From Ottelia alismoides (lineage: Eukaryota; Streptophyta; Magnoliopsida; Alismatales; Hydrocharitaceae), in NCBI GenBank assembly GCA_037367405.1, contig JAZKJV010000603.1, forward strand, positions 310,001-374,000: a stretch of 64,000 nucleotides of DNA. Reading direction: 5' to 3'. The position numbers and the translations under genes were made by a program. The notes below the pieces were generated by a model. That model worked only from the letters and a program-made list of their open reading frames with translations, made no database searches and was not told the DNA's origin. Shown here in pieces: positions 9,700-21,298 of the stretch (positions are counted from its first letter, which is position 1; the number at the start of each line of letters is the position of its first letter).

Positions 9700-12600
9700 G
9701 TATCCTAACTTCAAGATCAGTAGAAGAAATATGCTTCCATGCCTCTGCTGGTAGATCAGATGGCTTGCATCCAAGGAGGCATACTTCTATATGAATACCA
9801 AAACAGTATTTTTCGTTGCGACAATTGTAGCTCTCTATAGTGTGGATCACTTCTATACACTAGAAATATCGTGTCTGACCAAGGTCTTTGGTAATAAACA
9901 CCTTATGTAGTAATGCCTTGGTCTCTTCAATGGCATCTTTGTCATCACCAGTTACCACCATATCATCAACATAAACTACAAAAACTACAATACCCGTAAA
10001 TCGTTGTCCGACAAAAATTATGTAGTTAGATGCCTTTCTTTTAAAGCTAAAAGAGCCAATCTCTGTAGTGAACCTATCAAATCAAGCTTGTGGACTCTGC
10101 TTCAGACCATATATGTCCTTAAAAAGTCGACATACACACTCTCGATCGACGACATACCCAAGGGGCTACAACATGTAAACTTCTTCCTCAAGATTACCAT
10201 AAAGGAATGCATTCTTTACATCATATGGGATGGGACATTCCTTATTTACTGCAATGGATAAAATGGTGCGAACGGATCCCAATCTCAAAATAATCTCCAT
10301 AAATCTTGAGTAAATTTGTTGGCTATAAGTCTTGCTTTTAATCTATCCACAATATGATCGGGAGAGTGTTTGGTCGTGAAGACCCATCTACAAGCAATTG
10401 ATTTCACACCCGGTGGACATGACACAAAATCCCAAGTCTCTCTCTAGATACGAGAGCATTCATTTCCTTATCGATGACCTTTTTTCCAACCATGGTCCTG
10501 TAAAGCACTGTAATAATCACGAGGAATAGCGACAATGATCAAAGCATTTGCAAAACGTCGATCACAACTTGAAAGACTGTCAGTAGAACTAAATAATGAA
10601 ACAAGAGGCATTGTACATTGCATTTTAGTCCTTCTGAGTGTTATGGAAGCATTTAGAGCAACATTAGTAGGCACATTTGAATACGACAGCTCCTCATGTA
10701 TATAAAGAACGTGTAAGGGGACATCTTCTGAAAGAGGGATATGCTTCCTTTTATAGACAATGGGTGGTGGTGCTAACTCAAATGGTATGTCAGTAACAGA
10801 CCGGATCAAAGATGTTGTAGTCGTAGTAGTAGTAGTAACCAGTGGAATCATAACATTGGTGACCCTTCTGAGTACGAGAATACCCGAGAAAGACACATTT
10901 GATTGCATGTGGTGACAATTTGTCAGCAATATGAAAATTATGTACAAAAACAATGCACCCAAAAACTCGTAAGGGCAAGGGAAAAGGTGACTCATAAGGG
11001 TAAACCAGAGAGAAAGGAGCATCCCCCATTAAAATAAATGATCGTACACTATTTATAAGATGTACAATGCACTTTGCACGAGTAGTTCATCTCGAGGGAA
11101 GCAAGTTGTAGCAGTACTAAGGACAACATCCCGCGGTAGGTTTTAGGAACCTTCATATGGGTGATCAGTGACTTGGCAATATCTAGGAGATGACGAATAC
11201 CACATTCTGATGAGAGGTGTACATCAAGAAGTCAGGTGAATGGTTCCTTGAGAGGCAAAGAAAGTCATCAAATCATGTTGAGTAATTTCAAGGGCATTAT
11301 CAGTCCATAAAACCTGAATGCATGCATTGAACGAAGTTTTAACAGATCGAAAGAAGGATTTGACAATGAAATTAATCTTAAATCATTCTTTCATTAGATA
11401 AACTAAGAGCGTCTACTATAGTCATCAACAAAGACCACAAAATATTTATGACCACCAACAATACAGAGGATCGGACAATGTCCCCACACATCACAATGCA
11501 CTAAAGAAAAAGTGACAGACTGACGGGGCTCAATTCTGGTAGGAAAGGTGGCCCGATGATTTCCTGAACTAACAAGCTAAGCACTTGAATGGTTTTTATG
11601 TGAACAGTTTAGAGTACACCATGGATAATGCCTTGGCGGAAGGGTGCTCAAGCCATAGATGCCAAAGAAACGGATCAATGGTGATAGACAAAACTCTAGC
11701 AGAAATAGATTCAGTAGAAATATCCAGATAATAAAGACCATTCTTATCATGCCACCAACCAAAAATCTTCATCGTCCATATATCCTGAAAGTGACAATGA
11801 AGCTCATAAAAAATCACATGACAATTCATCACAACATAATTTGTGAACAGATATCAAACTCAAAGGGAAAGCAGGAGCATACTAAATTCCAGTGAGACAT
11901 ATTTTGGGTGAGAACTCCATAGTTCCTATTGAGGTGATGGGGAGTGAGTTCTATTGGCATCCTGCATCGACTTCATCGTGGAAGAAGGTTAAGATGAAGA
12001 AAACAAGCTACATTCACCTGTCAGATGAGTTGAGACTCTAGAATCTATAATACAGGTATTACATGTGTCTATGACTGAATTGGCTATAGTACCTGATGTG
12101 GTAACCAAATGTGATGTAGGTGCACTATCATTGGTGGAAGCCCTGGGAGTCTAACATCTGCATTAGATGAAAGCAATCGATGGCAGAGAGCTACATTGTT
12201 TATTCAGGTTGAGGCTGATCTATGGTGGGCTCTAATTATGCATCATCATAGTTTGTAGAAACTGGATGTGCTTGAGGAAGTTCATATTTGTCCCAATAGT
12301 GGTCATGATGGTAATTTATTCATTGACAATGGATGCAAAGAGGGCACATAGTACCACCTTTCCCCTGAATGTGTTCTCATCATCGTCCATAACTAGATTT
12401 ATGACCACGTCCACATTCACCATCACAACCTCATCCAACTCGAGTACCATGTCGACCTCATTGTCCAGACTCTACAAGAGGAACTCTCAATCTCTTGGAG
12501 GATCATGAAAATCACTTGAAGAGTTAATAAAGAATTAGATGTGAGGAACTGCTCCGTTGCATGATGATAGCGAGGATGTAATCTTGATGAAAACATGTAA

Positions 12601-13049
12601 GCCTACCATTTGGACCTCTTTGAAACTTTTTTATCATAACATGCTAGTTGGTAGGTATCAAGCTCTTCATCGAACCCCGTGAGAGTCCGATAGTACTCCA
12701 TTAGAGTGGACTCTCCTTGGGATATGGACCAGATCAACATGTAAATGTTAACAAGCCTGGACTTGGTAGTCTTATGCGAAGAGGATTGGGCTAGCAACTC
12801 CCATATCTCCTTTGCAGTTTCATTGAATAGGAAAATCGTAGTGATATGAGGCTTAACACTATTGCCCATCCACATCATGACCTGATAATTGTCCTCGAGC
12901 CAAGTGTTAAAATCCTTGTTTGTCTCCTTTAATGGATCTTTTGTGAGAACAGAGATTCTTCGTTGTCCTACAAAATCTTTCAATGCCCAAGATCAAAGGA
13001 TGTAATTATCAGCCTCCTTGAGTTTGATGGTTGTTCCTTGCGCCATCAT
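9700..13049 (-). pseudogene. Copia 2 gag-pol polyprotein remnant
   Basis: A likely start codon at 13049 (MMAQGTTIKLKEADNY) leads, after an in-frame TGA, into a gag frame at 12603-12983 (FNTWLEDNYQVMMWM...). Downstream are a degraded zinc knuckle ending in HYWDKYELP (near 12290-12340), a protease motif IIDSRVSTHLTG (near 12015-12055, where the Gly after Asp-Ser is Arg), and a pre-integrase block WHLWLEHPSAKAL (near 11630). Integrase follows (FVDDYSR near 11430; RVFGCIVFVHNFH...KCVFLGYSRTQKG at 10790-11029). RT appears as FVVYVDDMVVTGDD near 9940-9990 and KDLG near 9890. Many frameshifts separate these blocks; it is inactive. Confidence 0.8.
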
Positions 13050-13492
13050 GTTAGATGAAGGAAATATGGGCTTGGTCTCGTCTAGATTGGAACCTATAAC
13101 TTAAAGATATCACAGCAAGATAAAAAAAGCTAGTTGTGTTTTAGTAATGATAAATGCTTACAATAAGTATTAAATATGAGTATATATGCCTCTCGTGACA
13201 TAAACGGGAGGAGTAAACACCTCCATCAATGAACATAGGGATATGTGATACGTTGTAGATGTGCTTGAAGTGCACTGTAGGGAATGGCATCATGTTGGAC
13301 AACAACCCATGAAGATGATTAGTTGGTAGCGTTGGTAGGCTAGCACCATGAGTCATTGGTAGCGCCTTGGGCTGCTGGTTTGTAGCGTTGGTGATAGCTG
13401 GAGAGGTGGCTGGTGTTGCTGGAGAGGATCCGAAGTCGGTGACTGGCGGTAATAGTGGGAGCGAGGGCACGAGCTCCAGTCTAGGATTGTTA

Positions 13493-13503
13493 CTTTGATG
13501 CCA
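13493..13503 (-). other. Degenerate Met-tRNA primer-binding site of copia 2
   Basis: The minus strand reads TGGCATCAAAG, two changes from TGGTATCAGAG. It directly abuts the LTR, consistent with an old copia element. Confidence 0.65.
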
Positions 13504-13665
13504 TATAGAGAAGAAGATTAGAGAGAAAAACTTATCTTATTACAAGACTCTACGGTTTCTTATATAAAGGAGAACCCTAGAGAATGAAGGAATCACATAA
13601 GTACCCTATAGGGGTTACAACAAAGGAATAAAAATAAATAATATTATTTAAAAATAATCTTAACA
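13504..13665 (-). repeat. 5' LTR of copia 2
   Basis: About 162 bp lie between the primer-binding site and the point where the LINE reading (EFRPIALSN) resumes. The outer end ...TTAACA corresponds to a minus-strand TGTTAA start; the inner end is TATA.. where TG.. is expected, probably a point mutation. A minus-strand TATATAAG is present near 13560-13567. Confidence 0.6.
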
Positions 13666-15725
13666 AAGAGTTTAGACCCATAGCATTGTCCAATACTATT
13701 TGTCTTATCATGCCTAAGGTGCTGGCCAACCGGCTCAGGGGTGTTCTCGATGCTCTTATTCTGCTCTCTCAGACAACATTTATCCTTGATCGTCAGTTGT
13801 TGGAGGGTATGGTCATGGCATCAGAGATAATGATGGATTGGAAGAGGAGATGGTTTAGCTGGCTTCCTCTGGAAGGTGGATTTTTCAAAGGCTTATGATT
13901 GCATGAGCTAGTGGTTCATCTGCACTTCTTTGGTTCGAATGGGTTTCCCGGACGTTTGGATTGACTGGATGAAGAGATGCATTACCACCTCCTCTCTTTC
14001 AGTTCGCGTTAATAGAAAGCAGCAGAGTGGCTTCTTCCAACCAGAAGGGGGTGAGACAGGGGTGTCCTTTGGACCCTCTTTTGTTTGTTTTGGCGCAGAT
14101 ACACTGACAGTTATGTTAGGAATTGCAGAGGATAGACAATTCTTCAAGGACTATTCCAGGGATGATTTTTCGATCCCAATTTTACAATATGCGGATGATA
14201 CCATTTTCTTTATTGAGGGGGGAATGGTGGAGTGCAAGACGGTCAAAGCGGTGTTGGATACCATTAGGGAGTTGTTGGGGGTATAGGTGAAAAGGGCAAA
14301 GTTGGTCTTTGTCCCCTATAATCTTTCTCTAGATGCAGTGGAGGCTTGTGTGGAGGTTCTTGGAACAGTGTAGAAAATATGCCCATCAGTTTTCTTGGTC
14401 TGTCGTTGATGTGTGGAAGACTTAGACATGCAGATTGTTTGTCGATTGTCAATAAGATGGAGAGGAAATTGGCAAGCTGGAAAGCTTCTTACTGTCAAAG
14501 GGTGCGAAATTGGTTCTATCGAAGGCAATACTCTCAGCAATTCTCATTTTTTCCTTTCCACGAGAGTTACCGGTGGGCATCCGTAAGCGCTTGGAGGCTT
14601 TGATGAGACGCTTCTTCTAGTTGTCAACTTAGGATGGTAAGGGATGTGCACTGGTGGATTGGCATTGGTAACCACGCCAATTAAGGAGGGAGGACTCGGG
14701 GCATTGCGAATTAAAGATATGAACAAGGCATTGCTCGCGAAGTGGGTGATGATGATATGGGGAGAGGGGAGTGGCATGCTTTGTAGGTTGATGAGATCTA
14801 TTTATGTTGTGTTGCCCAATTTTCGTGCTCATGTTGACATTGTGGTCTCGTTGACCACTTTCTGGAGGGGTATATGTTCGGTCTTGCCGATCCTAGTAGG
14901 CCCATTGATGCCTATTTTGGAGGACGGTTGAGATTTCTATTTCTGGATGGATGACTGGTTTGAGGAGGGTGCCCTTTACGATTTGTATCCGAGACTTTTT
15001 GCTCTTGCAACAGAAAAGGGGGCAAGGGTTGTTGATGTGTGGACTATTGGTTTTTGGATGCTTAATTTTGTGATTGAGTTGTCATATCAGAGGTGGAGGA
15101 GTTCCTTAATCTTTCTGGCAGGTTCGTGTGGTTGGAGGTACCATCTTAAGGTAGAGATTCGTGGTGCTGGAGAGACGGGGTGTTTACTGTCAAGAAGATG
15201 TACAAGGTGATTTCTTCGTCGGTTGTTTCAGTTGATACAGAGCATTCTAGGGATTGTGCTAGGATCTGGGGATGGAATATCCGTACGAGGGTCAAGATGT
15301 TCCTGTAGTTGTTGAGAAGATAATGGGTCATGGCTTTTCCCGGAGCTGATGAGTTGTGCAGGTGTGGAGGAGCGGTATAAGATATTGATCATCTTTTCTT
15401 CTATTTGCCGTAGATCAATTAAGTTGTGGCAAAATACGGACCTTCCTGATGTCCAATGGAGCGGTAGAGATTCTTTTTGGCCTTCGATTCGTAGAGATTG
15501 GTCAAGGTTCTTTGAAGGGAGGATAAAAGTATGTGCATACGTCTGGGCTATTTTGTTAGCCAGAGATAGCGTTGTCTTTCAGGGAGGGAGATTTTTCTTT
15601 GAGAATGTATTTGGGCATGCCATACCCTAATATTTGACGCTTGTAAATACTCTATTCATTTATGCTTAAATATATATTTTCGATGGATCTCTGATGGAGG
15701 TTCAACCCATCTTTACTAAAAAAAA
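13666..15725 (+). mobile_element. LINE 1, 3' part (reverse transcriptase to tail)
   Basis: This is the continuation of the LINE whose endonuclease is at 9042. It contains RT, the downstream region and a zinc-binding zf-RVT-like region, and ends in a short A run at about 15718-15725. The sequence after the A run (from 15726) belongs to the DNA the LINE landed in. Confidence 0.8.
13668..15640 (+). pseudogene. LINE 1 reverse transcriptase and C-terminal region remnant
   Basis: The frame reads FRPIALSNTICLIMPKVLAN, the start of plant LINE RT, then QTTFILDRQLLEG and KVDFSKAYDC across a frameshift. The block at 13930-14286 includes GFFQPEGG and the catalytic QYADDTIFFIEGG (YADD near 14190). Later blocks are KEGGLGALRIKDMNKALLAKW (14680-14745) and a zinc-binding tail with ADELCRCGGA and DIDHLFFYLP (15340-15405). 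This enzyme copies LINE RNA at the nick. The active-site YADD is intact but stops and frameshifts disrupt the frame. Confidence 0.85.
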
Positions 15726-16280
15726 GGTTCAGGGTTCTCTATATCCTCACTTCTGTATTTTCACATTCTCTTCATATAGTGAAAACGATCTCCTTCACCT
15801 AACAATGTAGCACAATTGCAGGTGAACCTTGTAACTTCTGGTTTGCTTATCTGTGTTTGTACTTATCTCCTTCTGCACTCGTAACACCTCCTTTTTTACC
15901 CAAACATAAAATTATCTTTTGCTACCTCCAAGCACATGGCTCAATTAGGAGTGAACCTTGTAATTCATTCTTGCTTTCTTGTTTGTCAGTTTGTTCTTCA
16001 TTTTATTTCCGTTTGTGTAACATTCACGTGGCGAAGAATGATTATTGTCGTCCGTGGACGTAGTCCGGTAACGAGTGAATCTTGTAAATCTACATATTTG
16101 TGTTTGACATTTGCAACATCTTTGTGCTGAGAATCTATTTTTTACAGGAAGGTGCTGAGATCTCTTTGACTATTTTAACTTGCAATTTGTCGACCAGATT
16201 TTTTTCTCTCTAGACTCTATTGATTACTGATTTTCTCCCTCCCTGGAATTTGGGATTCCGTTTATTGATCTGGTTTGCAG
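15726..16280 (+). other. Presumed intron segment with LTR-like repeated motif
   Basis: This sequence lies between the LINE tail and the splice acceptor ttttgcag style site (…tttgcag at 16274-16280) of the AP180-like exon. The motif 'gtgaayCTTGTAA' recurs about every 126 bp (near 15822, 15949 and 16075). The last copy is preceded by 'ccgtggacgtag', a phrase common in plant copia LTRs, so this may be a tandemly duplicated LTR fragment within the intron. No coding sequence was recognised. Confidence 0.45.
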
Positions 16281-16625
16281 GGAGGGGGCCTAGACAGATT
16301 GACGCTGGACAGCTTATACGATGATGCTGATAGACGGACAAACCAGCCGACAAGCTATAATCCGTGGCAGCCGCCTGCCATGGGCGGCGGTTACCCTATG
16401 CAACCGATGCCACATGACCCGTTCTATGGCTCAACAGGCGTTTCCGCTCCAACAAACGTGCAGATGGCAATGATGGCCCAGCAGCAGCAGGCTTTCATGC
16501 TGCAACAGCAACAGATGATGATGATGGGCAATCAGCAACCCTTTCAACCCCAAGTGAATCCTTTTGGAAATCCCAACCAAGTTGGATTCAACCAAACGCC
16601 GAACCCGTACGGGGGCCTTATTTAA
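16281..16625 (+). CDS. Clathrin assembly protein (AP180/CALM, ANTH family), last exon
   Basis: The exon opens in phase 0 after a consensus acceptor and runs to TAA at 16623-16625, encoding about 114 residues. It starts GGGLDRLTLDSLYDDADRRT, a block typical of the C-terminal part of plant AP180-like proteins. It then has a Pro/Gly/Met/Gln-rich unstructured tail with a DPF motif (HDPFYGS), an NPF motif (NPFGNPN), poly-Gln/Met runs and the end NPYGGLI. In this family the N-terminal ANTH domain binds phosphoinositides, while tail DPF and NPF motifs recruit AP-2 ears and EH proteins during clathrin-mediated endocytosis. No ANTH-domain exon was found upstream in the window: either the preceding intron exceeds 15 kb of nested transposons, or this is a detached fragment. 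The reading is intact, which favours a real gene. Confidence 0.7.
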   Translation, partial: GGGLDRLTLDSLYDDADRRTNQPTSYNPWQPPAMGGGYPMQPMPHDPFYGSTGVSAPTNVQMAMMAQQQQAFMLQQQQMMMMGNQQPFQPQVNPFGNPNQVGFNQTPNPYGGLI

Positions 16626-18886
16626 TTTTTCCTGGGGGAGGCTTTGTGCTTATTCGGAATCCAAGGTACGAGGCTCGTTCCATGATTGATTTTTGCGAAT
16701 GAGATAGTTCTTCCACTTCCGATGTATCATATTCTTGCGGTTCAGATTGAGGTGTTAGATATTCTCATCATTATTTGGAATGTAATATTGTGTAATAATA
16801 CGTGCGAGACAGTAGTGTGAAATTCTTTCAGATTTGCAAATATGCAAGGGCGTGTGTTACATGTCACCTCCCCCCATCTGAACGTTAGGTCTTACATCTA
16901 ATTACCTTTAAATCATTCTATTTGCAGGAATCGTCATTTCCTTCAATATATATAATATTTGTTTCTTGGAAGGCCCTACTCTTGATTGACTTAACACAGA
17001 GAGGACCGTCTGTTGCAGGATGGAGTGCAGCAGACTCTGGTGCAAGCGTGTGTGCCGTTCGATTTTGATCGGGCAGTTCTCACGATTTTAAACTTTTTGT
17101 GAGACCGTACCATGCAAAATCATGTGAATCGTTCGATCAAAATTGAGCGGCTCCCACGACTACTGTAGGCACATCACCATAGCAGAGGATCGTGTCCCTT
17201 AAATGACACCTTCGCGTGGTTTATAACTACATAAAAAATTTAAGCGGAGAATCGTACCCAGCAAACTTTATGTGTTGATTGCGTGTTTCTCTATTTTAAC
17301 TAAATATTGTAGTTTGCGCCAAGTTTTTAGTGTTTGTTGGATATCTGTATCCCTAATACTTCAAACCTATATATTTAGAATTCAATTCTGAACATATTAT
17401 AATTACTTATAAATCGATAGTAGTAGAGAGAAAAATCTCGGGAATTGTTCTAGCAGTTGCATTCGAAAGAAATTTTAAAAATGATAATTAGAGAGAAAAT
17501 TGACATATAAATGTTGTAGATTTTATATGGTTAACAAAAATATAATCATGAAAAATTTAGATGTAAGCTTTATTTTTAGAAACTACAACTGTTAAATCTA
17601 AATGGGTATTCTGATAAGCAAAAAATATTATATACATGCTTATACATTCGTGAAAATAATGGAAATTTTACATTATGTTATAATTTTTACAAAGTCATGT
17701 ATTGTTTTTTTGCAACATTTCCCTACGTTTTGCGAATAAATATTGCGAATATATATTGATCCTTTACTCCCAAAGATTTCAACTCAAATGCATGTCCGTT
17801 GTGCTTGGCAAATATTTAAACAACCCCAAATCCTTATTGCCCTTTTTTATTAGAGTATCAACAATTCTAAAATTTTCAAATTATGGTGGGATCCTAGAGG
17901 GTTTTTTTAACAGCATATTTCACGTTTATATTCATCCTCCCATTGGTAGATATCTGCCAAACAAGTATCAATTGGGTAGTTGGGAAGGAGCGATATTCCA
18001 GGGTATTTCTTACCCTACCATGGAAATTGCAAACAATGCCTTATTCTTATTTAATCATTCAGTCAAGCTTTAATTATTCAACATATATAATCCAAAATCT
18101 TATATGGATTGAGCCCAAACTATTCTAACAATTATTTACTAGCCCATGAAGATGATGCTTGCTTCTTGAGCCCATGCATGTCATCAATTAGCTGCGAAGA
18201 AATAAATCCTCTTTAATAGATAATATTATAAATAAATTTAAAAAACAGAAAACACTATTTGTTGGGATTTTTAGGAATTTTTAATCTTTTTATACTGGAT
18301 TTTGGAGTTTTTCGATTTTTATAGATTTTCTTTTTTTAGGGTTTTAAATTAATGGAGTTAGAAAATAAATAAACATGAAAATGTTTTTTGAAATTGTTCG
18401 ATTTTTTATATTTTTTAGGTATTTTATACTGTAGAAAGTGACTTTGTGCTCTAACTGACCGTTATACATTATCATATTTTTTAATTTGGGTGGCTATCTT
18501 CGCTGGTATTAAATATCGGGAAACCCCCCCCCCCCCCCCCCCCCCCCCATTTTGCAATCTTGGTTGTTGGATTGTTGTCGTAAACTCTAATTTTCATTTT
18601 ATATTGTATTTGTTTGTCTGTGCATATTCTTTATGTTGTTGATCTACATCCTCAAACAGAGTGGGAAGCAGGAGATGTTGGAGGCGGATGGATTGTAAAA
18701 GATGGATTGATGACCATTCAAAAAGGTAGATCTAGCAATTTCACTAACAATGATTGCAAGATAATGTTATCACTGGAATAATACATATCAGTGAACATTT
18801 TTGTAAATATAAAACATGCAAAATAATTATTAGGAATTTTACGATATCGCAGTTTAACATGATCCTTATGTAAAAGTTATTACTAA
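16626..18886. other. 3' UTR and AT-rich intergenic DNA
   Basis: The first 200-250 bp are the likely 3' UTR of the AP180-like gene, with T-rich and AATGTAATATTGTGTAATAA-like sequence around 16780-16800 that could serve polyadenylation. An imperfect inverted repeat lies at about 17048-17165: two arms of about 40 bp around ccgttcgattttgatcg and its complement. A 25-base C run is at 18524-18548. No other gene was recognised. Confidence 0.5.
18524..18548. repeat. Homopolymer run of 25 C
   Basis: An uninterrupted run of C follows gggaaa and precedes cattttgc. The plus strand is pure C and the minus strand pure G. Its length may be assembly- or sequencing-limited. Confidence 0.95.
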
Positions 18887-19048
18887 CGGGCATGGTTCCT
18901 CTGCAGTACTGCAGAAGCCTGCTGTAAAAGAGGATATAGTGTGAACCGTTCGATCAAAGATCGAACGATTCAAAGGAATTCAGGGTTTTTTTTTCAATTC
19001 TTCAGCTAACTTTGCAGCCGATCTGCGGTACTGCATAGATCCATGCTA
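18887..19048. mobile_element. Small inverted-repeat (MITE-like) element
   Basis: Imperfect terminal inverted repeats of about 30 bp (gcatggttcctctgcagtac near 18890-18910; its partner ending ...gatccatgc at 19046) enclose about 160 bp with an internal hairpin of cgttcgatc around aaa. The 8-bp direct repeat ATTACTAA is present on both sides (18879-18886 and 19049-19056), which would fit a hAT-type target duplication, although the outermost bases of the arms do not match well. Confidence 0.5.
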
Positions 19049-19056
19049 ATTACTAA

Positions 19057-20342
19057 AGTAGGTCCTGCGGACTTAGAGCTTACTAATATATGCGTCATTT
19101 CTACTCTTCTATCCACCCTTCAAGGCTTCAATTGAAGGGGGATGACAAGTTATTGTCTTTTATCCATGGAAGGCATACACACCTCTGTCAACGAGTCTTC
19201 CACGGCCGTAGATATGTTTTTTCTTATTTGTACGAAAATGAGAGGCTATAAATCACTTGGGTGTAAAGGATCGAAATCAAACATCTTGTGGCCACAACAG
19301 ATGACAACTGGCGTGGAGTCAAAGTGGCAGCAGACCAACTCACGGGGCTCACAATCCTCCAAAGACGCGCAGCGGAGAAAGCCGACACTGGTCGTTCACG
19401 GACTGGTCCTTTTACATCTGGCAACTCCACCGAGCCCTAACCCCAGATCTCCTCTCTCTCTCTCCCCTTTCAGTATGAAGATAAAAAAATTACAGGGCAG
19501 TGAGCAATACACGTCATGGCCCCCTCACCATGTTCTGTCATGCATGATAAGAGAATGGATCACAAGTTGATGGAGGAGATTACTGCTGCAAATAACGATT
19601 CTACCTCCACATACCCTTCTGTTACGGCCTTATATATGTTGATGTTCAAGTGAGCTGCAATGACATGAGAATGGATCTTAACGTTGAGGTCCTCGCATGG
19701 ACTTCGTATGTCGTTCAGAACTGAGAGACTGGATATATAGAAGCTTTCCAATCTGCTTCCAGTACTACTTTCTGATTAGTTTTTGTTTCTGATGATTCGT
19801 GAACTCTTCTTACCTGGTGCGATCGTTGTAATGCGCCAATGATCACCAGACACTGATCGCCTTTAATCCAATTTGCGATTGGTTTAAAGATGACACAGAA
19901 ATGATTCCTTGGAGATGCGGCACTGTTATAGATGGTAGCAGGAGAAAGATATTTTGTCCTTTTCCCAGACATCTATTTCAATACGAACACCAGCACTACA
20001 TATTTTTTTAGTAGTACTGATCATTCCAGGGAATCCTGGTTATAATAAACACGTGTGAGGAGGCCGTGCAGGTAACCCTGCATAAATTAGCTGCCAAAAA
20101 AGAGAGAATTAGTAAATAGTAGTTGTAGGTATCAAAGCAGTGATTTTAAACGGATTAAATCGTCTTTATTCGCTCCGATGAGATTGTCCTCTTCGTCTAT
20201 ACCGACTGGGTTGCTTTACGAAGTTAGCCAACTGGATTTAGTCATCAGATCTTGTAATAAACTATTCTAAGTACAAGTTTGGACTGTATTACTGCATCGA
20301 GTTATTTTTATAATGACCAAACTTTTGCAATGCAACCAACAT
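19057..20342. other. Intergenic DNA, no gene recognised
   Basis: A 142-codon frame (19142-19570) has no recognisable domain and an unremarkable composition. A CT-rich stretch (near 19448-19470) could belong to an old UTR. Nothing else could be supported. Confidence 0.4.
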
Positions 20343-21298
20343 TTTTTTAAAGGAAAAAGGGTGCACCTCCGTAGAGGCAAGCGCCTAAAAAAGTTTATAC
20401 TAATTGGTTAACTGTCATAGTTATAAAGACCAAGAATCTTGAAGGATTTTGGCGTGCTTTACTATATTTTCCACATAACACAGCTCTCTCCTAAAATATA
20501 CCTTATTTTAGCGAGCCAAATCGCCCAAAGGGTTGCGGTTGACCGAACCTTTGCAGGTGTCTGTCTGGTCATTTCCCGACGTCTCAACCGAGTGCCAGAA
20601 AGATTGAGGGTTCTCTGTCTCTACCTCAGTGAGGGCTACCTCTCTCCAAACCTCTTTCGTTATTGGACATCCAAAGAAAAGCTGGTCAATATCCTCCACG
20701 TCTTCATAACAACATAGGCACAAAACATCAAAACAATGGAACAACCTTGCCCTCCGAGCACTAGTCAACAACCTCTCTCTGCCCATCAGCCACATGAAGA
20801 TCTTGACTCGACGTGGGAACTTCCACTTCTAGATCTGACCCAAAGTTAGCATCGCAATCCCCGATCAAAAATAAAAGATGTGTATAGTGCCTTATATGCC
20901 TTCTTCACCCAAAATTGGCCATCCGACCAGGTCCAATGATCACACCTATCAGATGGGGTTCCACCTGAGAGAGCATCTCTCTCAAACATTGTAAATCTAA
21001 TAAATTCTCATCGGATAGCCCTGATCGGAATGGAAGTGACCAGACAGTTCCATTCTAAGCCTTACACAACCATAATATTTGATTCTCAACGATCCCAACA
21101 ACCTCGGAAAATGGTCACAAAGAGTCCCAAGTCCCGACCAATCGCCAATCCAAAAAAGAAAGGTTTCTCCATCTCCAAGGCATAGTCTCATCGATGATGA
21201 AATCTGAGAAAGGATGGACCAGACTCCCTAACAAAAGTTAGATGGCATATGCACAAACATGGGTCTCAAGTAGAGGGCCCTCGAAACTCCATAGATCT
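20343..21298 (-). mobile_element. LINE 2, 3' part (minus strand)
   Basis: The minus-strand reading contains LCLGDGETFLFWIGDWSG (near 21140-21190), typical of the region after plant LINE RT, and a zinc-binding tail with CLCCYEDVEDIDQLFFGCP (near 20660-20720). An A-rich end is at about 20343-20352. It is interrupted at 21298 by the LTR element and resumes at 31705. Stops and frameshifts show it is dead. Confidence 0.8.
21294..21298. repeat. Target-site duplication GATCT, left copy
   Basis: GATCT immediately precedes the left LTR and is repeated at 31705-31709 after the right LTR. This is the 5-bp duplication expected of LTR element integration into LINE 2. Confidence 0.85.

Larger units (their letters stand above)
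9690..13665 (-). mobile_element. Ty1/copia element 2, 3'-truncated, inside LINE 1
   Basis: This minus-strand copia comprises a short 5' LTR (13504-13665), a mutated Met primer site, gag, protease, integrase and most of RT. Similarity stops near 9690 in the RT thumb; RNase H and the 3' LTR are missing. The flanking LINE also lacks the stretch between endonuclease and RT, so one deletion may have removed both. Its integrase tail (GYSRTQKG) differs clearly from copia 1, so it is a different family. Confidence 0.8.

Noticed and set aside
17702..18073. 123-codon plus-strand frame in AT-rich DNA downstream of the AP180-like exon
   Set aside because: Composition follows the local AT bias and no domain is visible.
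19142..19570. 142-codon plus-strand frame
   Set aside because: No motif or homology I can recognise and no gene-like context; not enough to call a gene.
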